A DNA stretch of 64,000 bases from CAWJLS01 sp963843755 (GCA_963843755.1 CAWJLS010000010.1:124001-188000), one strand, 5' to 3'; positions 19,807-34,965 are shown, numbered from the stretch's first letter. Program-made: numbers and translations. The notes: generated by a model not told the origin, from the letters alone.

Positions 19807-19842
19807 AGTGCCCGTGGATGCAGACCGCTCGGTCGCTCATGG
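19807..19842 (+). repeat. 36-bp direct repeat, right boundary of island (relic of GH57 start)
   Basis: Second copy of the repeat at 10829-10864. On the minus strand it reads ATGAGCGACCGAGCGGTC and onward, giving M-S-D-R-A-V-C-I-H-G-H, the GH57 N-terminus. The reading then leaves the family. The ATG overlaps the stop of the VWFA gene as ATGA, so this was probably the original GH57 start in the operon. Confidence 0.88.
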
Positions 19843-21654
19843 TACCTCTCGGATCCCTACCCGACCTTTGATTCGCAGGAACGAGACCCGGTCGCCGATC
19901 ATGTCGTGGACCCCGACGGCCACCTCGACGTCGCCGGGGAGGAGCTCCATGGTCACCTCGACGACCCGGTCCGGTGACGCGTTGCCCGCCTGGCCGCCGC
20001 CGGTGTCGGTACCGGCGGCGGGTTCGGATTCGCCTTCGGTACCGCTTTCGACCTGGACGGTCTTCTGCCGGATCTCGGTCCAGCGGCCGGAGGAATCGAG
20101 GGCGGCGAGCACCAGCCGGACCTTGCCCTCCAGGGCAGCGGAGCTCGGCGCCTTGGGCACCAGCGTGAGGTTCTCGATCGGGATGCGGATCCGCACCGGC
20201 ACCTCGACCTTCTCCTCGCCCTTCGCGGCCTTTCCGGAGCGGGCGATCGGCTTCGCCGGCTCCAGCTCGGCTTCGATCCCGAGCCTGTTGCTGCCGCCGC
20301 CGAAGAGCAGGGTCGCCAGCATTCGCTCGCCCACCCGCTCCTCGGCGGTCTTGTCGAGGTACGAGGTCGGGTACCGGGCCTGGAGCCCGCGCCCGGCTAC
20401 CTCGACCTTGATCAGGTGCTTGGTACCGCGGACCCCCTCGGGCGGACGGAAACCGAGCGAGTAGACGTGATCGGTGTCCTCGTCGACTTCCTGCAACGCC
20501 TGGTCGAACCGGTTCGTGTTGAAGACGGCTTCGCCGCCGGTCTCGTTCGCCAGCAGGAAGAGCGTGTGCTGGAGGTTGGCCGTCCGGGCCCGCAAGGAGG
20601 AGACCGGGACCTTGAGCCCCGGTCCGAGGTCGGCAGAAACATCGCTTCCCAGGCCTCCGGCGTCGAGCGTGTAGAGCGTGACCCGGTTGGCGTTGGCGCG
20701 CGAGGTCAGGTCGAGCAGGGCCTTCGTCATGTCGTGGCCGTAGTACTCCTGCGCGACCTCCTGCTGGAAGTTCGAGCAGGCCTCGGACAGCCAGAACCAG
20801 AGGTCGATCCCCGGCCTCAGCTCGAGGCCGTCGCTGACATAGAGGAGCTCCGTCCCCCCGGGCAGCCCCGCCAGGGCGGCGGTCAGCCGCTCCACGGCGC
20901 CCACCGAGCCTTCGACCTCGCCCGTCACCGACCCGGCGTACTCACGGATGATCGCCTCGGCGCCATAGAACTTGTCGGCAGCGCACGTCCCCTGCTTGGC
21001 GCTCTGGTTGCGGCCGCTGTCGAGCTCGCTCCGCAGCCGCTGGAGGGTCGAACGGAGCTCGGTCCTCCGGTGAATGCCGGGGCCGGCCTCACCGGCGAGG
21101 GCGTCGAGGCGATCGGCGATGCGCTGCCGATCGATGGTGAACGGCTCCTCGATCCGCAGCGAGCCGTCGTAGACCGCGAGCATCACCCGGTCGTCCGGCG
21201 CGAGACGGTTCTGCACGAACGTCTTGAGATCCGCGAGCGACTGCCGCCGGGACCCGGGATCGAGGTGCGCGTCGTCGACGAACAGGACGAAGTTGCGCCC
21301 CGCCGCGGGCGAAGCGGGCTGGCTCGACGGCTCGCCTGCCGTCTCGTGCACGGCCGGCGCTGCCCGCCGCTCGGCTGCCGGCGTGGGCGCGGAGAAGTTG
21401 GTGATCTCCACCGGCTGACCGTCGATCGAGAGCTTGAAGTCGGAGCGACCGAGCCCGTCGACCGGGCGACCCTTGTGGTCCTGGACCCGCACGTCGATGG
21501 TCACCAGCTCGACCGAAATCTCTTCGGAGAAAGAGCTCGAAGGCCCCGAAGGCCCCGCCTGGGCGGCGAACGCCGGCAGACCCGCCAAGAGCAACCAAGC
21601 CGCGGCCCCGCCCGCGACGGCCTTCCCATGGGGTTGTCGTGCTCGCCGCCTCAT
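19837..21654 (-). CDS. Secreted VWFA-domain protein, Acidobacterial type
   Basis: A 605-residue exported protein with a signal peptide (residues ~10-30, hydrophobic AAAWLLLAGLPAFAAQA). The N-terminal domain has VELVTIDVRVQDHKGRPVDGL, the usual opening of the VWFA-related Acidobacterial domain family. A von Willebrand A fold follows, with the metal-site strand FVLFVDDAHLDPGS. The C-terminal third carries beta-rich segments. Function is unknown in the family. Start ATG 21654 has GGGGAG upstream and sits 16 bases after the malQ-glgB stop, so it belongs to that operon. Its stop overlaps the relic start of the GH57 gene as ATGA. Confidence 0.87.
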   Translation of the reverse strand: MRRRARQPHGKAVAGGAAAWLLLAGLPAFAAQAGPSGPSSSFSEEISVELVTIDVRVQDHKGRPVDGLGRSDFKLSIDGQPVEITNFSAPTPAAERRAAPAVHETAGEPSSQPASPAAGRNFVLFVDDAHLDPGSRRQSLADLKTFVQNRLAPDDRVMLAVYDGSLRIEEPFTIDRQRIADRLDALAGEAGPGIHRRTELRSTLQRLRSELDSGRNQSAKQGTCAADKFYGAEAIIREYAGSVTGEVEGSVGAVERLTAALAGLPGGTELLYVSDGLELRPGIDLWFWLSEACSNFQQEVAQEYYGHDMTKALLDLTSRANANRVTLYTLDAGGLGSDVSADLGPGLKVPVSSLRARTANLQHTLFLLANETGGEAVFNTNRFDQALQEVDEDTDHVYSLGFRPPEGVRGTKHLIKVEVAGRGLQARYPTSYLDKTAEERVGERMLATLLFGGGSNRLGIEAELEPAKPIARSGKAAKGEEKVEVPVRIRIPIENLTLVPKAPSSAALEGKVRLVLAALDSSGRWTEIRQKTVQVESGTEGESEPAAGTDTGGGQAGNASPDRVVEVTMELLPGDVEVAVGVHDMIGDRVSFLRIKGRVGIREVP

Positions 21655-21670
21655 GTCGATCGCTCCCCTC

Positions 21671-24600
21671 TCATGACGTCTCCTGCAACGGATCCGAATT
21701 CTTCAAGAATACCGCCGCCAGCGGCGGCAAGGTCAGGTGGAGGGAGTGGGTGCGGCCGTGGCTGGGGACGGGGGCGGCTTCGACGCCGCCCAGGTTGCCC
21801 TGGCCGGAGCCCCAGTAGGCGGTGGCGTCGGTGTTGAGGATCTCTTGCCAGCGGCCGCCGCGGGGGACGCCGAGCCGGTAGTTGTGGCGGACGATCGGGG
21901 TGAAGTTGAAGACGCAGGCGACGAGGTCGCCCCGGTCGCCGGCCGAGCCCTTGCCCTTGCGCAGGAAGGCGAGGACGCTCGACGCGGCGTCGTCGGCGGC
22001 GAGCCATTCGAAGCCGGCGGGGTCGGTGTCGAGCTGGTGGAGGGCGGGCTCGGCGCGGTAGACGCGGTTCAGGTCGGCCACCAGGCAGCTGATGCCGGCA
22101 TGGGCCTCGGCGCCCAGCAGGTGCCAGTCGAGGCTCCCTTCGTGGCTCCACTCGCGCCGCTGGGCGATCTCCGCCCCCATGAACAGGAGCTTCTTGGCCG
22201 GCTGCGCGGTCATGTAGCCGTAGAGCAGGCGGAGGTTGGCGAACTGCTCCCAGTCCGGGCCGGGCATCTTCGAAAGGAGTGACCCTTTGCCGTGAACCAC
22301 CTCGTCGTGGGAGAGCGGCAGGCAGAAGTTCTCCGTGAAGGCGTAGATCATCCGGAAGGTCAGCTCGCCCTGGTGGTACTTCCGGTGGACCGGCTCCCGC
22401 TCCATGTAGAGCAGCGTGTCGTGCATCCAGCCCATGTCCCACTTGAGCCCGAAGCCGAGACCGCCGAGGTAGGTCGGGCGCGAGACCATGGGCCAGGCGG
22501 TCGACTCTTCGGCGAAGGTCTGGACGTCCGGGTAGGAGCGGTAGATCTCCTCGTTGAGCTGACGCAGGAAGGACAGCGCCGCCAGGTTCTCCCGCCCGCC
22601 GTGCTCGTTGGGGATCCACTCGCCGTCCTTCCTCGAGTAGTCGAGGTAGAGCATGGAGGCGACGGCGTCCACCCGCAGGCCGTCCACGTGATAGCGCTCC
22701 AGCCAGGAGAGGGCCGAGGAGATCAGGAAGCTCCGCACCTCGTGACGGCCGTAGTTGAAGATCAGGCTCCCCCAGTCCGGGTGGAAACCCTGGCGGGGAT
22801 CGGCGTGCTCGAAGAGGTGCGTGCCGTCGAAGTAGGACAGGCCGTGCTCGTCGGCGGGGAAGTGGGACGGCACCCAGTCGAGGATGACGCCGATCCCCTC
22901 CTGGTGCAGGTGGTCGACCAGGAACATGAAGTCCTGAGGGCTGCCGTAGCGGCTGGTCGGCGCGAAGTAGGCGGTGGTCTGGTAGCCCCAGGAGCCGTAG
23001 AACGGGTGCTCCATGATCGGCAGCAGCTCGACGTGGGTGAAGTGGTGGCGCTTGACGTGCTCGGCGAGCTGGGGCGCCATCTCCCGGTAGGTGAGCGGCC
23101 GGCCGCCCTCCTCCGGCACCCGCCGCCAGGAGCCGGGATGGACCTCGTAGATGGCGATCGGCGCGTCCAGCCGGTTGGCCGCGGCGCGCCCGGCCATCCA
23201 GTCGTCGTCGCCCCAGGCGTAGTCGAGGGCGCGGACGACCGAGCCGGTCTTCGGCGGCTCTTCGGCCTGGACGGCGAACGGGTCCGCCTTGTCGACCTGG
23301 TAGGAGCCGTCGCCCGAGACGATGTGGAGCTTGTAGAGGGCCCCTTCGGCCAGCCCGGGGACGAAGCCCTCCCAGAGGCCGGAGGAGCCCGCGCCCCGAG
23401 ACAGGGGGGTCAGCGGGTGATCACCAGCCCGCCAGGCGTTGAAGTCGCCGATCACGGAGACGCGGGAGGCCGACGGCGCCCAGACGGCGAAGTAGACGCC
23501 CTGCCGCTTCCCCTCGGGGCCGTCGATCTCCATCAGCCGCGCGCCGAGCCGGTCGTAGAGCCGGAAGTGGCGCCCCTCGTTGAACAGGAAGACGTCGTCG
23601 TCGGTGATCGGGCTGTAGGGCGCGAGCGCCGGGCCGTTGACGATCGCCTGCGTCTTGCTCATAGGGGCCTTGCTCTCCGACGCCTTCTTCGGTCCCTTCT
23701 TCGTCGTTCGTTTCGCCTGTGTCGTCTTGCGCTTGGCGTCGATTCGATCGGCCACTGCGATCACCTCCGGGTCCTGCTTGATCTCGTCGAGTGTTCGTCT
23801 TGCTTTGCGTTGCCAGTTACCGGCTTCGAGTCCGGTGCCGGGGACGTTCTGCGGCTCCGTTTCGCCCCACAGGTCTTCCAGGTTGACCAGGACCAGCGGG
23901 GCGGGGCTCTCCGCAAGCAGCTCCAGGGCGGCGCGGCTCACGGCGGCGGCGGACGGAGTCTGCTCGGAGCCCTGGGCGGCGGTCTTGTCGCGCTTCTGGA
24001 CGGCTTCGGGCGAGGCGCTCGCCGGTCCCGGGCTCTCCGCCAGCAGTCCGCGCCGCTCCAGGAACCGGGCCAGCGCCCGGCGGACTTCTGCCCGTCCGGC
24101 GCGCTCCTGTGCGGCGCCCTCCGCCGCGTCCTCCAGGGCGTCCTCTACGGCGGGCTGACCGTCCTCGCTCCGCCGGTCTCGTCGCCGGGTCAGGTCGAGG
24201 CCGTCGAGGAAGGCCGGGAAGGTCGGCGTGTCGTGGGTGTCGAGCGCGGCCAGCACGTCGTCCGGAATCTCGCCGACCGGCTTCGCTTCGTCCCCGCTCA
24301 GGGCGAACTGGAGCACGTGCATGCGGAAGATGCCGTGCTCCGGGAGGCTCCGCTCGACCACCTCCGGCACCGTGCCCAGGTCCTCTCCCACCAGCACCGT
24401 CCGGTGGCGGTGGGACTCCAGGGTCATCAGGGCGTAGAGCTCCTCGGCCGGATAGTGGACGTAGGCGCCTTCGGTGGCTGGCCGGCCGGCCGGCACCCAG
24501 AACAGGCGGTGGAGCGACATGACGTGGTCGATCCGCAGCACGGACGAGGCGCCCATGGCGGTGGCCAGCACCTGGCGCAGGTAGCGGTAGCCGTCCCGGC

Positions 24601-26334
24601 GCTGGCGCTCCGGGTGGAGCGGCGGGAAGCCCCAGCTCTGGCCCTGGACGAAGAACGGGTCGGGCGGCGCGCCGACCGAGGCGCCGGTGGCGAAGAGCTC
24701 CCGGTGGCGCCAGAGGTCGTAGGAGTCGCCGTGGACGCCGAGGGGCAGGTCGAGATAGAGGCCGTGCTCGGCGGCCCCGGCGCCGCTCTGCGCCACCTCC
24801 GTCATCTGCCGTTCGGCGAGCCACTGGACATAGAGGTGGTAGCGCCAGGCCGACGCCCCGGGGCCATCGTCCGTCCGGCCGACTGCGCCGCCGGCTGTTC
24901 GATGGACCGCGCCGGAGCTCTCCGTGCCGTCCGAAGCGCCGCTCCGGCCCCCGTTCCAGCCCCCGTTCCAGCCGGACCAGGGGCCCTCCCGTTCGGTCCG
25001 GGCCCGAAAGGCGGCGTACTCCTCCGCCTCCGGCCGGTCGCGGCGGTGCTGTTCGAGCGCGGCGGCGAGGACGCCGCTCCCGTGCCGGCCGGAGCCGCGG
25101 GCGCGCGTCCCGGCCCTGCCGCCCGCGCCGCCCTCGCCGGGCGCTCCGGAGCTGGTCGCCACGCCGAACGCGGCCTCGGCCAGGGCGGTGAGCACCCGCC
25201 GCTTGGCCCGCGCGGCCTCCCGGTAGTCGACCGTGTCCGCCCGGCGGAGGGCGGCGATCTCGTCGCGGAACGCCTCCGATTCGAGGAGCTTGCGGGCGCC
25301 CGGCGCCGCCTCCAGCCCCGGCGCCCGCTCCGGGTCGACGAACAGCTCGTTCCAGAACAGGCGGCTCGCCGGGGCGTACGGGCTCGGGTCGAACGGCTCC
25401 CGGCCGGCTCCCAGGAAGGCGGCGAAGAGCGGCAGGGTCCCGACCATCGACCCGCCCAGCTCCCGCGTCCACGCCAGCAGGTCTTCCAGGTCGGTCAGGT
25501 CGCCGGTGCCCCAGCTCCGCGCCGTGCGCAGGGCGTAGAGCGGCAGGAAGGTGCCCCACCGGCGGGCGCTCCGGTCCTGTCCGGTCCGCCCGGTGTCCGC
25601 GGTCCCCTCGTCCCACGGCCCGAGACCGGCACCGTAAGCCCGTCGGGGGGCGGCGATGACGAGGATCTCTCCGGAGCGTTCGCGCGTTCTGCCCGATCCT
25701 CCGGTTTCTCCGGTCGGGACCCCGCCCGCGCCGCCCGGGCCGCCGCCCGGACCGGGCCCCATCCCCTCGGCGAGTCCGGACAGCCGGGCCCGGTGGTAGC
25801 CCAGGGGCAGCGGCTCCGGCGGACGGAGCACGTGGGTCGGCGGCGCAATCGGTAGCCCGCCGCCCTCCGCCGTCCGGCCCGCCGGGCCCGCCGAGCCCGA
25901 CCGGCCGGGGAGTCCGGAGAGCTCCGATCGCTCCCAGTAGGCCGCCGGCTGAGGCGTCAGCCGCCAGCTCCTGGCCTCGCCCCCTTCGAGCTCGACGGTC
26001 AGATCGACCGGCCGCTCGGCCGCCTCCCCCCGCCCGTCCCCCAGGCGGAGTGGCAGCGCGAGCTTCCCGTCCCAGGCCACCGTGACCGGCTCCACGACCC
26101 GGGCGGCGAGCTGGCGACGCCGGGCGTCGAGCGCCGGGCGCAGATCGTTGGCCGCGGAGACCGGGACGCCGAGCGCCCGGAGCAGGGCGAACAGCGTCGC
26201 GTCCGAGACCGCGCGGCGGGTGCCGAAGGCGTCGTCGTAGACGCAGTCGATCCCGTGGAGCCGCGCCAGCTCCTCCAGCAGCCCCCGCGCGTCGCTCTGC
26301 CCGGCGGCGCCGGAGCCCGCACCGTGGCCGGTGC

Positions 26335-26338
<4 letters not shown>
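21671..26338 (-). CDS. malQ-glgB: 4-alpha-glucanotransferase - glycogen branching enzyme fusion
   Basis: One frame of 1555 residues. Residues ~10-870 are GH77 amylomaltase: nucleophile segment VLRIDHVMSLHR, acid VGEDLGTVPEVVE and third acid ALDTHDTPTFP. They are interrupted by Gly/Pro/Arg-rich insertions. A Lys-rich linker (KRKTTQAKRTTKKGPKKAS) leads to GH13 branching enzyme from ~930: CBM48-like N-domain, YEVHPGSWRR, VDGLRVDAVASMLY with the nucleophile Asp, FAEESTAW with the acid Glu, and LSHDEVVHGKGSL. The fused enzyme would disproportionate maltodextrins and add alpha-1,6 branches. An internal ATG (MSKTQAIVNG, near 23662) could give a separate GlgB. The start overlaps the treS stop as ATGA. 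Confidence 0.92.
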
Positions 26339-30027
<3,689 letters not shown>

Positions 30028-32316
30028 GGGCCGGCACCACGTGGGGGTCTAGCTCCACGTAGTTGCGCCGCCCCTGCCAGAGGTAGCGGGCGTCGGTGAT
30101 CAGGTCGTGGACCTGGAACGGGGCGTCGTCGTCCAGGGCGGGGGCGCCCATCGCACGGAGATCGAGGTCCGTCCAGCCGGATTGGGTGTGGTGCGGGTCG
30201 AGGTTGACCACGGTCAGGATGACGTCGGGCTCGCGGTCGTCTCCTCGGCCGTCGGGCGCCGCCTTCGAGTAGCAGAGGAGCTGGTCGTTGTCGACGCCGT
30301 GGAAGCGGAGCGTGCCGTTCTGCTGGAGGGCGGGGCTCGCGTGGCGGATGCGGTTGACCCGGGCGATCAGCTCCCGCAGGCTGTCCGGCCGCTCGAGGTC
30401 CCAACGGCGGAGCTGGTACTTCTCCGAGTCGAGGTACTCCTCGCTGCCCGGCTCCCGCGGGGTGGCCTCGCACAGCTCGAACGCCGGGCCGTAGATGCCG
30501 TAGCTCGCCCCGAGGGTCGCGGCGAGGACGAAGCGCTGGACGAAGGCCGGCCGCCCACCCACCTGGAGCCGCTCGGTCAGGATGTCCGGCGTGTTCGGCC
30601 AGAGGTTGGGGCGGAGGTACTGGGCGAGCTCGGTGCGGGTCAGCTCGGTGAAGTACTCGGTCAGCTCCCCCTTGTAGTTCCGCCAGGGGAAGTAATTGTA
30701 AGACTGAGAAAAGCCGAGCTTGGCCAGCCGCGCCATCACCTTCGGCCGGGTGAACGCCTCCGACAGGAAGAGCACGTCCGGGTGCTCGCGGTGGACCCGC
30801 TCGATCAGCCACTCCCAGAAGTCGAAGGTCTTGGTGTGGGGGTTGTCGACCCGGAAGATCTTCACCCCCTCGCCGATCCAGTGCTCGACGACGCTCGCCA
30901 GCTCCTCCCAGAGGGCGCGCCAGTCCTCCGTCTCGAAGTCGAACGGGACGATGTCCTCGTACTTCTTCGGCGGGTTCTCGGCGTACTGAATCGTCCCGTC
31001 CGGCCGCTTCCGGAACCACTCCGGGTGCTCGCGGACGTACGGGTGGTCGGGGGAGCATTGGAAGGCGATGTCGAGGGCGATCTCGATCCCCTTCGCGCGG
31101 GCGGCCTCGACCAGGTGGCGAAAGTCCGCCGGCGTGCCCAGATCCGGGTGGATGCTCTTGTGGCCGCCCTCGCCTGACTCCGACGCTTGGGCCGCATTGC
31201 CGATCGCCCACGGGCTGCCGACGTCGCCGGGGGCGGCGGTGGTGGCGTTGTTGACGCCCTTCCGGTGGGTCGTGCCGATGGGGTGGATCGGCGGCAGGTA
31301 GAGCACGTCGAAGCCCATGCCGGCGACATAGTCCAGCCGCTTCTCGACGTCCTTGAACGTGCCGTGGCGGCCGGGCTCGTCCGCGGCCGAGCGCGGGAAC
31401 ATCTCGTACCAGGTGGAGAAGCGGGCCCGCTCCCGGTCGACCCAGACCGCCAGCTCGCGCTCGAAGCGGGTGGCGCGGGAGCGGTCGGGGTAGCGGCGGG
31501 CCAGGGCGGCCGTCTCGGTGTCCAGGGCGAGGTAGCCGGCCCGGGAGACGACCTTGGATGCGGACTGCGGGCGCGCCGCGGCCTCGAGCGGGGGCGAGCT
31601 GGCGGGCTGGGGTGCTTTGCCCGGACGAGGCGCCTTCGTGGCCTTCGAAATCTCGTACGGGACCGTCGTCCTTCCCGAGCCCGGTTCCTGTACCCTTCCC
31701 GGTCCCGGTCCCGGCCCGCCAGCGGGGTCGATCCGCTCCGCCAGGGTCTCGAGGGTCTTGCGATCGTCCGCCTGCTCCGGGGCCTGCTCCGGAGACGGTG
31801 CCCGGGAGGCGGCAGCGCGCAGCAGTGCGGCGCCGATCCGGAGGTCGACGGTCACGTCCTGGCCTGCCTCGATCCGCTTGGCCAGGTCTCGACGCCACGA
31901 TACGTACCGGTCGACCCAGGCCTCGACCGAGTAGAGCCAGCGGCCCGGCGCGTCCAGGACGACCCGCGCCCGCCAGCGGTCGTTGCCCAGCGGCTCCATG
32001 GGGACCTCGCGCCAGGTGTCGTCCCCCTCGGGGCGCACCAGGAGCACGCAGGCGATGGCGTCGTGGCCGTCGGTGAAGGCGTCCGCCTCGACGGTGAGCG
32101 CCTCGCCGACCGTGCGCTTGACGGGGAAGCGGCCGCAGTCGATCTGCGGGCTCACGGCCTCGATCATCACCCGGCGGGCGGGGCCGGACGGGAGGCTCTG
32201 GGTGGACGCCTCCGGGGCATGCGGCTCGCTTGCGCGGGCTCGGGGAGGGCCGGGTGTCGCGGGAGCCGGCGTAGGCTGCGAGGACTTCTTGGAACCCGTC
32301 TTGGCCGGCCGCTTGG

Positions 32317-33396
32317 TCATGTGCCCTCGCTCTCTTCCTTCCCCTTCTCGGGTCTGTCGGCGCCCCGGATGCGCGCCCAGCGGGCGGCGCCGATCACGCC
32401 GGCGTCACCACCGAGGGCGGCGGGGGCGATGTCGAAATCCTCCAGGAACACCGTCATCACGCTCTCCTCGATCACCGCAGTCGCCGCCGGCACCAGGTCG
32501 GGCATGCCGTCGATCACGCCGCCGCCCAGCACCAACCGGCGGGGGTTGAACGTGTGGATCACGCCCACCAGGCCGAAGCCGAGCAGCCGGCCGGTCTCCT
32601 CGACCAGCCGGCGGGCCAGCGGGTCGCCCGCCGTCGCCGCCCGGTCCACCGTCGCGGCCGTGATCTGGTCAATCGATCCGGCCAGGCGGACCAGCTCGCG
32701 CCCGCCCTCCTCATCCTCCCGGGCCGCATTCTTCCGGGCCGCGTCTTGGGCGCGGGCGGCGATCGCCCAGCCGCCCACGTAGGCTTCGAGGCAGCCGCGG
32801 CTCCGGCAGGTGCATTGTCTGCCATCGGCGACCAGGGTGGTGTGGCCGATCTCGCCGCCGTAGCCGCCGGCGCCCTCGACCAGCCGGCCGCCGGTGATCA
32901 CGCCGCCACCGACGCCGGTGCCGACGAAGACCACCACCAGGTCGTCGTAGCCCTTGCCGGCGCCGTAGGCCTGCTCGCCCAGGGTGATGGCGTTCAAATC
33001 GTTGGTGATCGCCGCCGGCACGCCGAAGGCCCTTTCCAGTCGGTCGGCCAGCGGCACGTCGTCCCAGCCGTGGAGATTCGGGGTGGTGCGGACGATGCCG
33101 GCGTGGGAGTCCACCTGGCCGGCGACGCCGGCACCGACCGCGGCCAGGGCGCCGCCGGAGCTCAGCTCGCTCGACCCGGCCCCGCCGGCCTCATCGACCA
33201 GCTCCTTCCCGGCCTTCGCGATGTCCTCGATCACCCGGTCGGCCCCGGCGTCAGCCTCCGTCTCGACCCGGCGGCGGGCGCGGATCGCCCCGGCGTCATC
33301 GACCAGGGCGAGCTCGATCTTCGTTCCGCCCAGGTCGATGCCGAGCGCGAGCTGGCCGCTGCCGGCGGCCCGGAGATCGGTCGGCGTGCGGGTCAC
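32317..33396 (-). CDS. glk: ROK-family glucokinase
   Basis: A 359-residue sugar kinase. The ATP-binding phosphate-1 motif is GIDLGGTKIELALVD near residue 19. The catalytic Asp lies in AAITNDLNAITLGE. GTGVGGGVITGG and EIGHTT follow, then the zinc site CTCRSRGC (CxCx4C form). It would feed glucose into glycolysis or, in reverse logic of the operon, handle glucose released from glucan turnover. GTG 33396 is chosen because it overlaps the gap stop as GTGA, the usual junction in this operon, and leaves a normal-length N-terminus. Confidence 0.9.
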   Translation of the reverse strand: MTRTPTDLRAAGSGQLALGIDLGGTKIELALVDDAGAIRARRRVETEADAGADRVIEDIAKAGKELVDEAGGAGSSELSSGGALAAVGAGVAGQVDSHAGIVRTTPNLHGWDDVPLADRLERAFGVPAAITNDLNAITLGEQAYGAGKGYDDLVVVFVGTGVGGGVITGGRLVEGAGGYGGEIGHTTLVADGRQCTCRSRGCLEAYVGGWAIAARAQDAARKNAAREDEEGGRELVRLAGSIDQITAATVDRAATAGDPLARRLVEETGRLLGFGLVGVIHTFNPRRLVLGGGVIDGMPDLVPAATAVIEESVMTVFLEDFDIAPAALGGDAGVIGAARWARIRGADRPEKGKEESEGT

Positions 33397-34403
33397 AGCC
33401 CCTGCTCGGCCATGTAGGCCGCCAGGTCCTTCAGTCTGGCCGAGTAGCCCCACTCGTTGTCGTACCAAGAGAGCACCTTGGCCATGCGGCCGACGGTCAT
33501 GGTGTCCAGCGCGCTGACCACGGAGGAATGGGTGTCGCCGATGATGTCGTGGGAGACCAGCGCCTCACCGGTCACCCGCAGGATGCCCGCGAGCGGCGCC
33601 CTGGACGACGCGTCCTCGAACGCCTGGTGGAGCTCGTCCACGCTCGCCTCCCGCTCCAGGGTGGCGACCGCGTCGACGATCGAGCCGTCGACCACCGGCA
33701 CGCGCATGGCCATGCCGTCCATGCGCCCTTTGAGCGCCGGAATGACCAGCTCCGTCGCCTTGGCCGCGCCGGTCGTCGTCGGGATGATCGACACCGCCGC
33801 CGCCCGGCCCCGCCGCCGGTGGTCGACCGGCTTGTCCATCAGCGACTGGCTCGTCGTGTAGGCGTGGACCGTGGTCATCATCATCCGCTCGATGCCGAAG
33901 ACGTCATGAAGCACCTTGGCGACCGGTGCCAGGCAATTGGTAGTGCACGACGCGGCGGAGACGATCCTGTGCTCGTCCGGCTTGTAGGTCTCGTGGTTGA
34001 CGCCGACCACGAAGGTCGCGTCCGCGTTCTTCGACGGTGCGGAGATGATCACCCGCCTGGCTCCGCCGTCCAGGTGCTTGGCCGCCTTCTCCCGGTCGCG
34101 GAACGCACCGGTCGACTCGATCACGATGTCGGCCCCCAGATCGCCCCACGGGATCTTCGCCGGGTCGGTCTCCTCGAAGAAGGGGATCACCTGCTCGTCC
34201 ACCTGCAGCTTCTTGCCCTCCAGCCCGACCTTGGCCGAGTACCAGCCGTGGACGGAGTCGTACTTCAACAGGTAAGCCAGATCGTCGAGATCGGCCAGAT
34301 CGTTGATCCCCACCACCTCGAAGCGCTCGTCGTGGTGGAGCTGCTTGAACGTACAGCGGCCGATGCGGCCGAAACCGTTGATGCCAACGCGGATCGTCTT
34401 CAT
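33393..34403 (-). CDS. gap: Glyceraldehyde-3-phosphate dehydrogenase, type I
   Basis: A 336-residue GAPDH. The Rossmann start is IRVGINGFGRIGR. The active-site segment is SAASCTTNCLAPVAKVLHD with the catalytic Cys, followed by TTVHAYTTSQSLMDKP with the catalytic His and the ATELVIPALKGRMDGMAMRVP acceptor-site helix. It ends with SWYDNEWGYSARL. NAD preference is suggested by the GIND segment after strand 2. Start ATG 34403 follows a GGAGGAGCGAG purine stretch. It is the first gene of the leftward operon, so the operon promoter should lie in 34404-34965. Confidence 0.95.
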   Translation of the reverse strand: MKTIRVGINGFGRIGRCTFKQLHHDERFEVVGINDLADLDDLAYLLKYDSVHGWYSAKVGLEGKKLQVDEQVIPFFEETDPAKIPWGDLGADIVIESTGAFRDREKAAKHLDGGARRVIISAPSKNADATFVVGVNHETYKPDEHRIVSAASCTTNCLAPVAKVLHDVFGIERMMMTTVHAYTTSQSLMDKPVDHRRRGRAAAVSIIPTTTGAAKATELVIPALKGRMDGMAMRVPVVDGSIVDAVATLEREASVDELHQAFEDASSRAPLAGILRVTGEALVSHDIIGDTHSSVVSALDTMTVGRMAKVLSWYDNEWGYSARLKDLAAYMAEQGL

Positions 34404-34965
34404 AGGGTCTCGCTCCTCCTCCACCGGGCCGCCGGCCGGCCCGGTCCGTTCATCATGAGCTCGAGTCTCCCGGCCGCGCGCGGCGGTCAGGTCACTCCCT
34501 GATGACGTTGCAAGGTCGGGACCAAGGCGGGGTGCTCCGTCGGCCCGTTCCGCATGCAGGGCGTTCGCAGCCGTACCCGCTGCCACCACTTCCGTCGTCG
34601 GCTCCGCCATCTCCAACGGCCTTCTCAAGTCCGACAACCTCACCGCCAAGGTCGCCGACGCCCGCTCCTGCGACGCCAAGCCCGAAGGCCTGGAAACCAC
34701 TCTCGAGCTCGGCCAGGTGGAGGTGGGGCGGGCGGCGGAGCGGTACGCGGAGTGCCTGGCGGACTTGGCGCCTCTGTGACAGGCGTTGAGCCCCCTGGCC
34801 TTGCGCGTCGAGGAACTTTGTGCAATAATCCTGTTGATACTACGTTGCGCATAACTCTTCATTCTTCATTTCTCCGGTTCCCTGGCACGTCAGCTCAACC
34901 AGGCCACCGCCGTGCCGCGGCGCGAGGCTTGACCTCGAGGATGCTCCGAAGCTGAGGCGGGGACG
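34404..34965. other. Intergenic region upstream of gap and of the 34966 gene
   Basis: The region should hold promoters for both directions. A low-GC stretch at 34815-34870 (TTGTGCAATAATCCTGTTGA then onward) is the obvious place to look, but no pair of boxes matches consensus well. A frame on the plus strand ending at TGA 34777-34779 reads like coding sequence (ISNGLLKSDNLTAKVADA, RYAECLADLAPL). It has no clear start, and I treat it as a possible gene remnant. Confidence 0.4.

Noticed and set aside
23600..23665. Separate glgB gene starting at an internal ATG
   Set aside because: The frame is uninterrupted from malQ and any ribosome site is weakly placed; annotated as a fusion with the alternative stated.
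22292..25855. 1187-codon plus-strand frame opposite malQ-glgB
   Set aside because: Shadow frame; the minus strand carries complete GH77 and GH13 motifs.
34590..34779. Coding-like plus-strand frame between gap and the 34966 gene
   Set aside because: It has a clean stop and plausible residues but no credible start and no family; noted in the intergenic entry only.
34815..34870. Sigma-70-type promoter in the low-GC stretch
   Set aside because: TTGTGC with 17-base spacing gives TACGTT, which matches the -10 consensus poorly; not strong enough for a feature.
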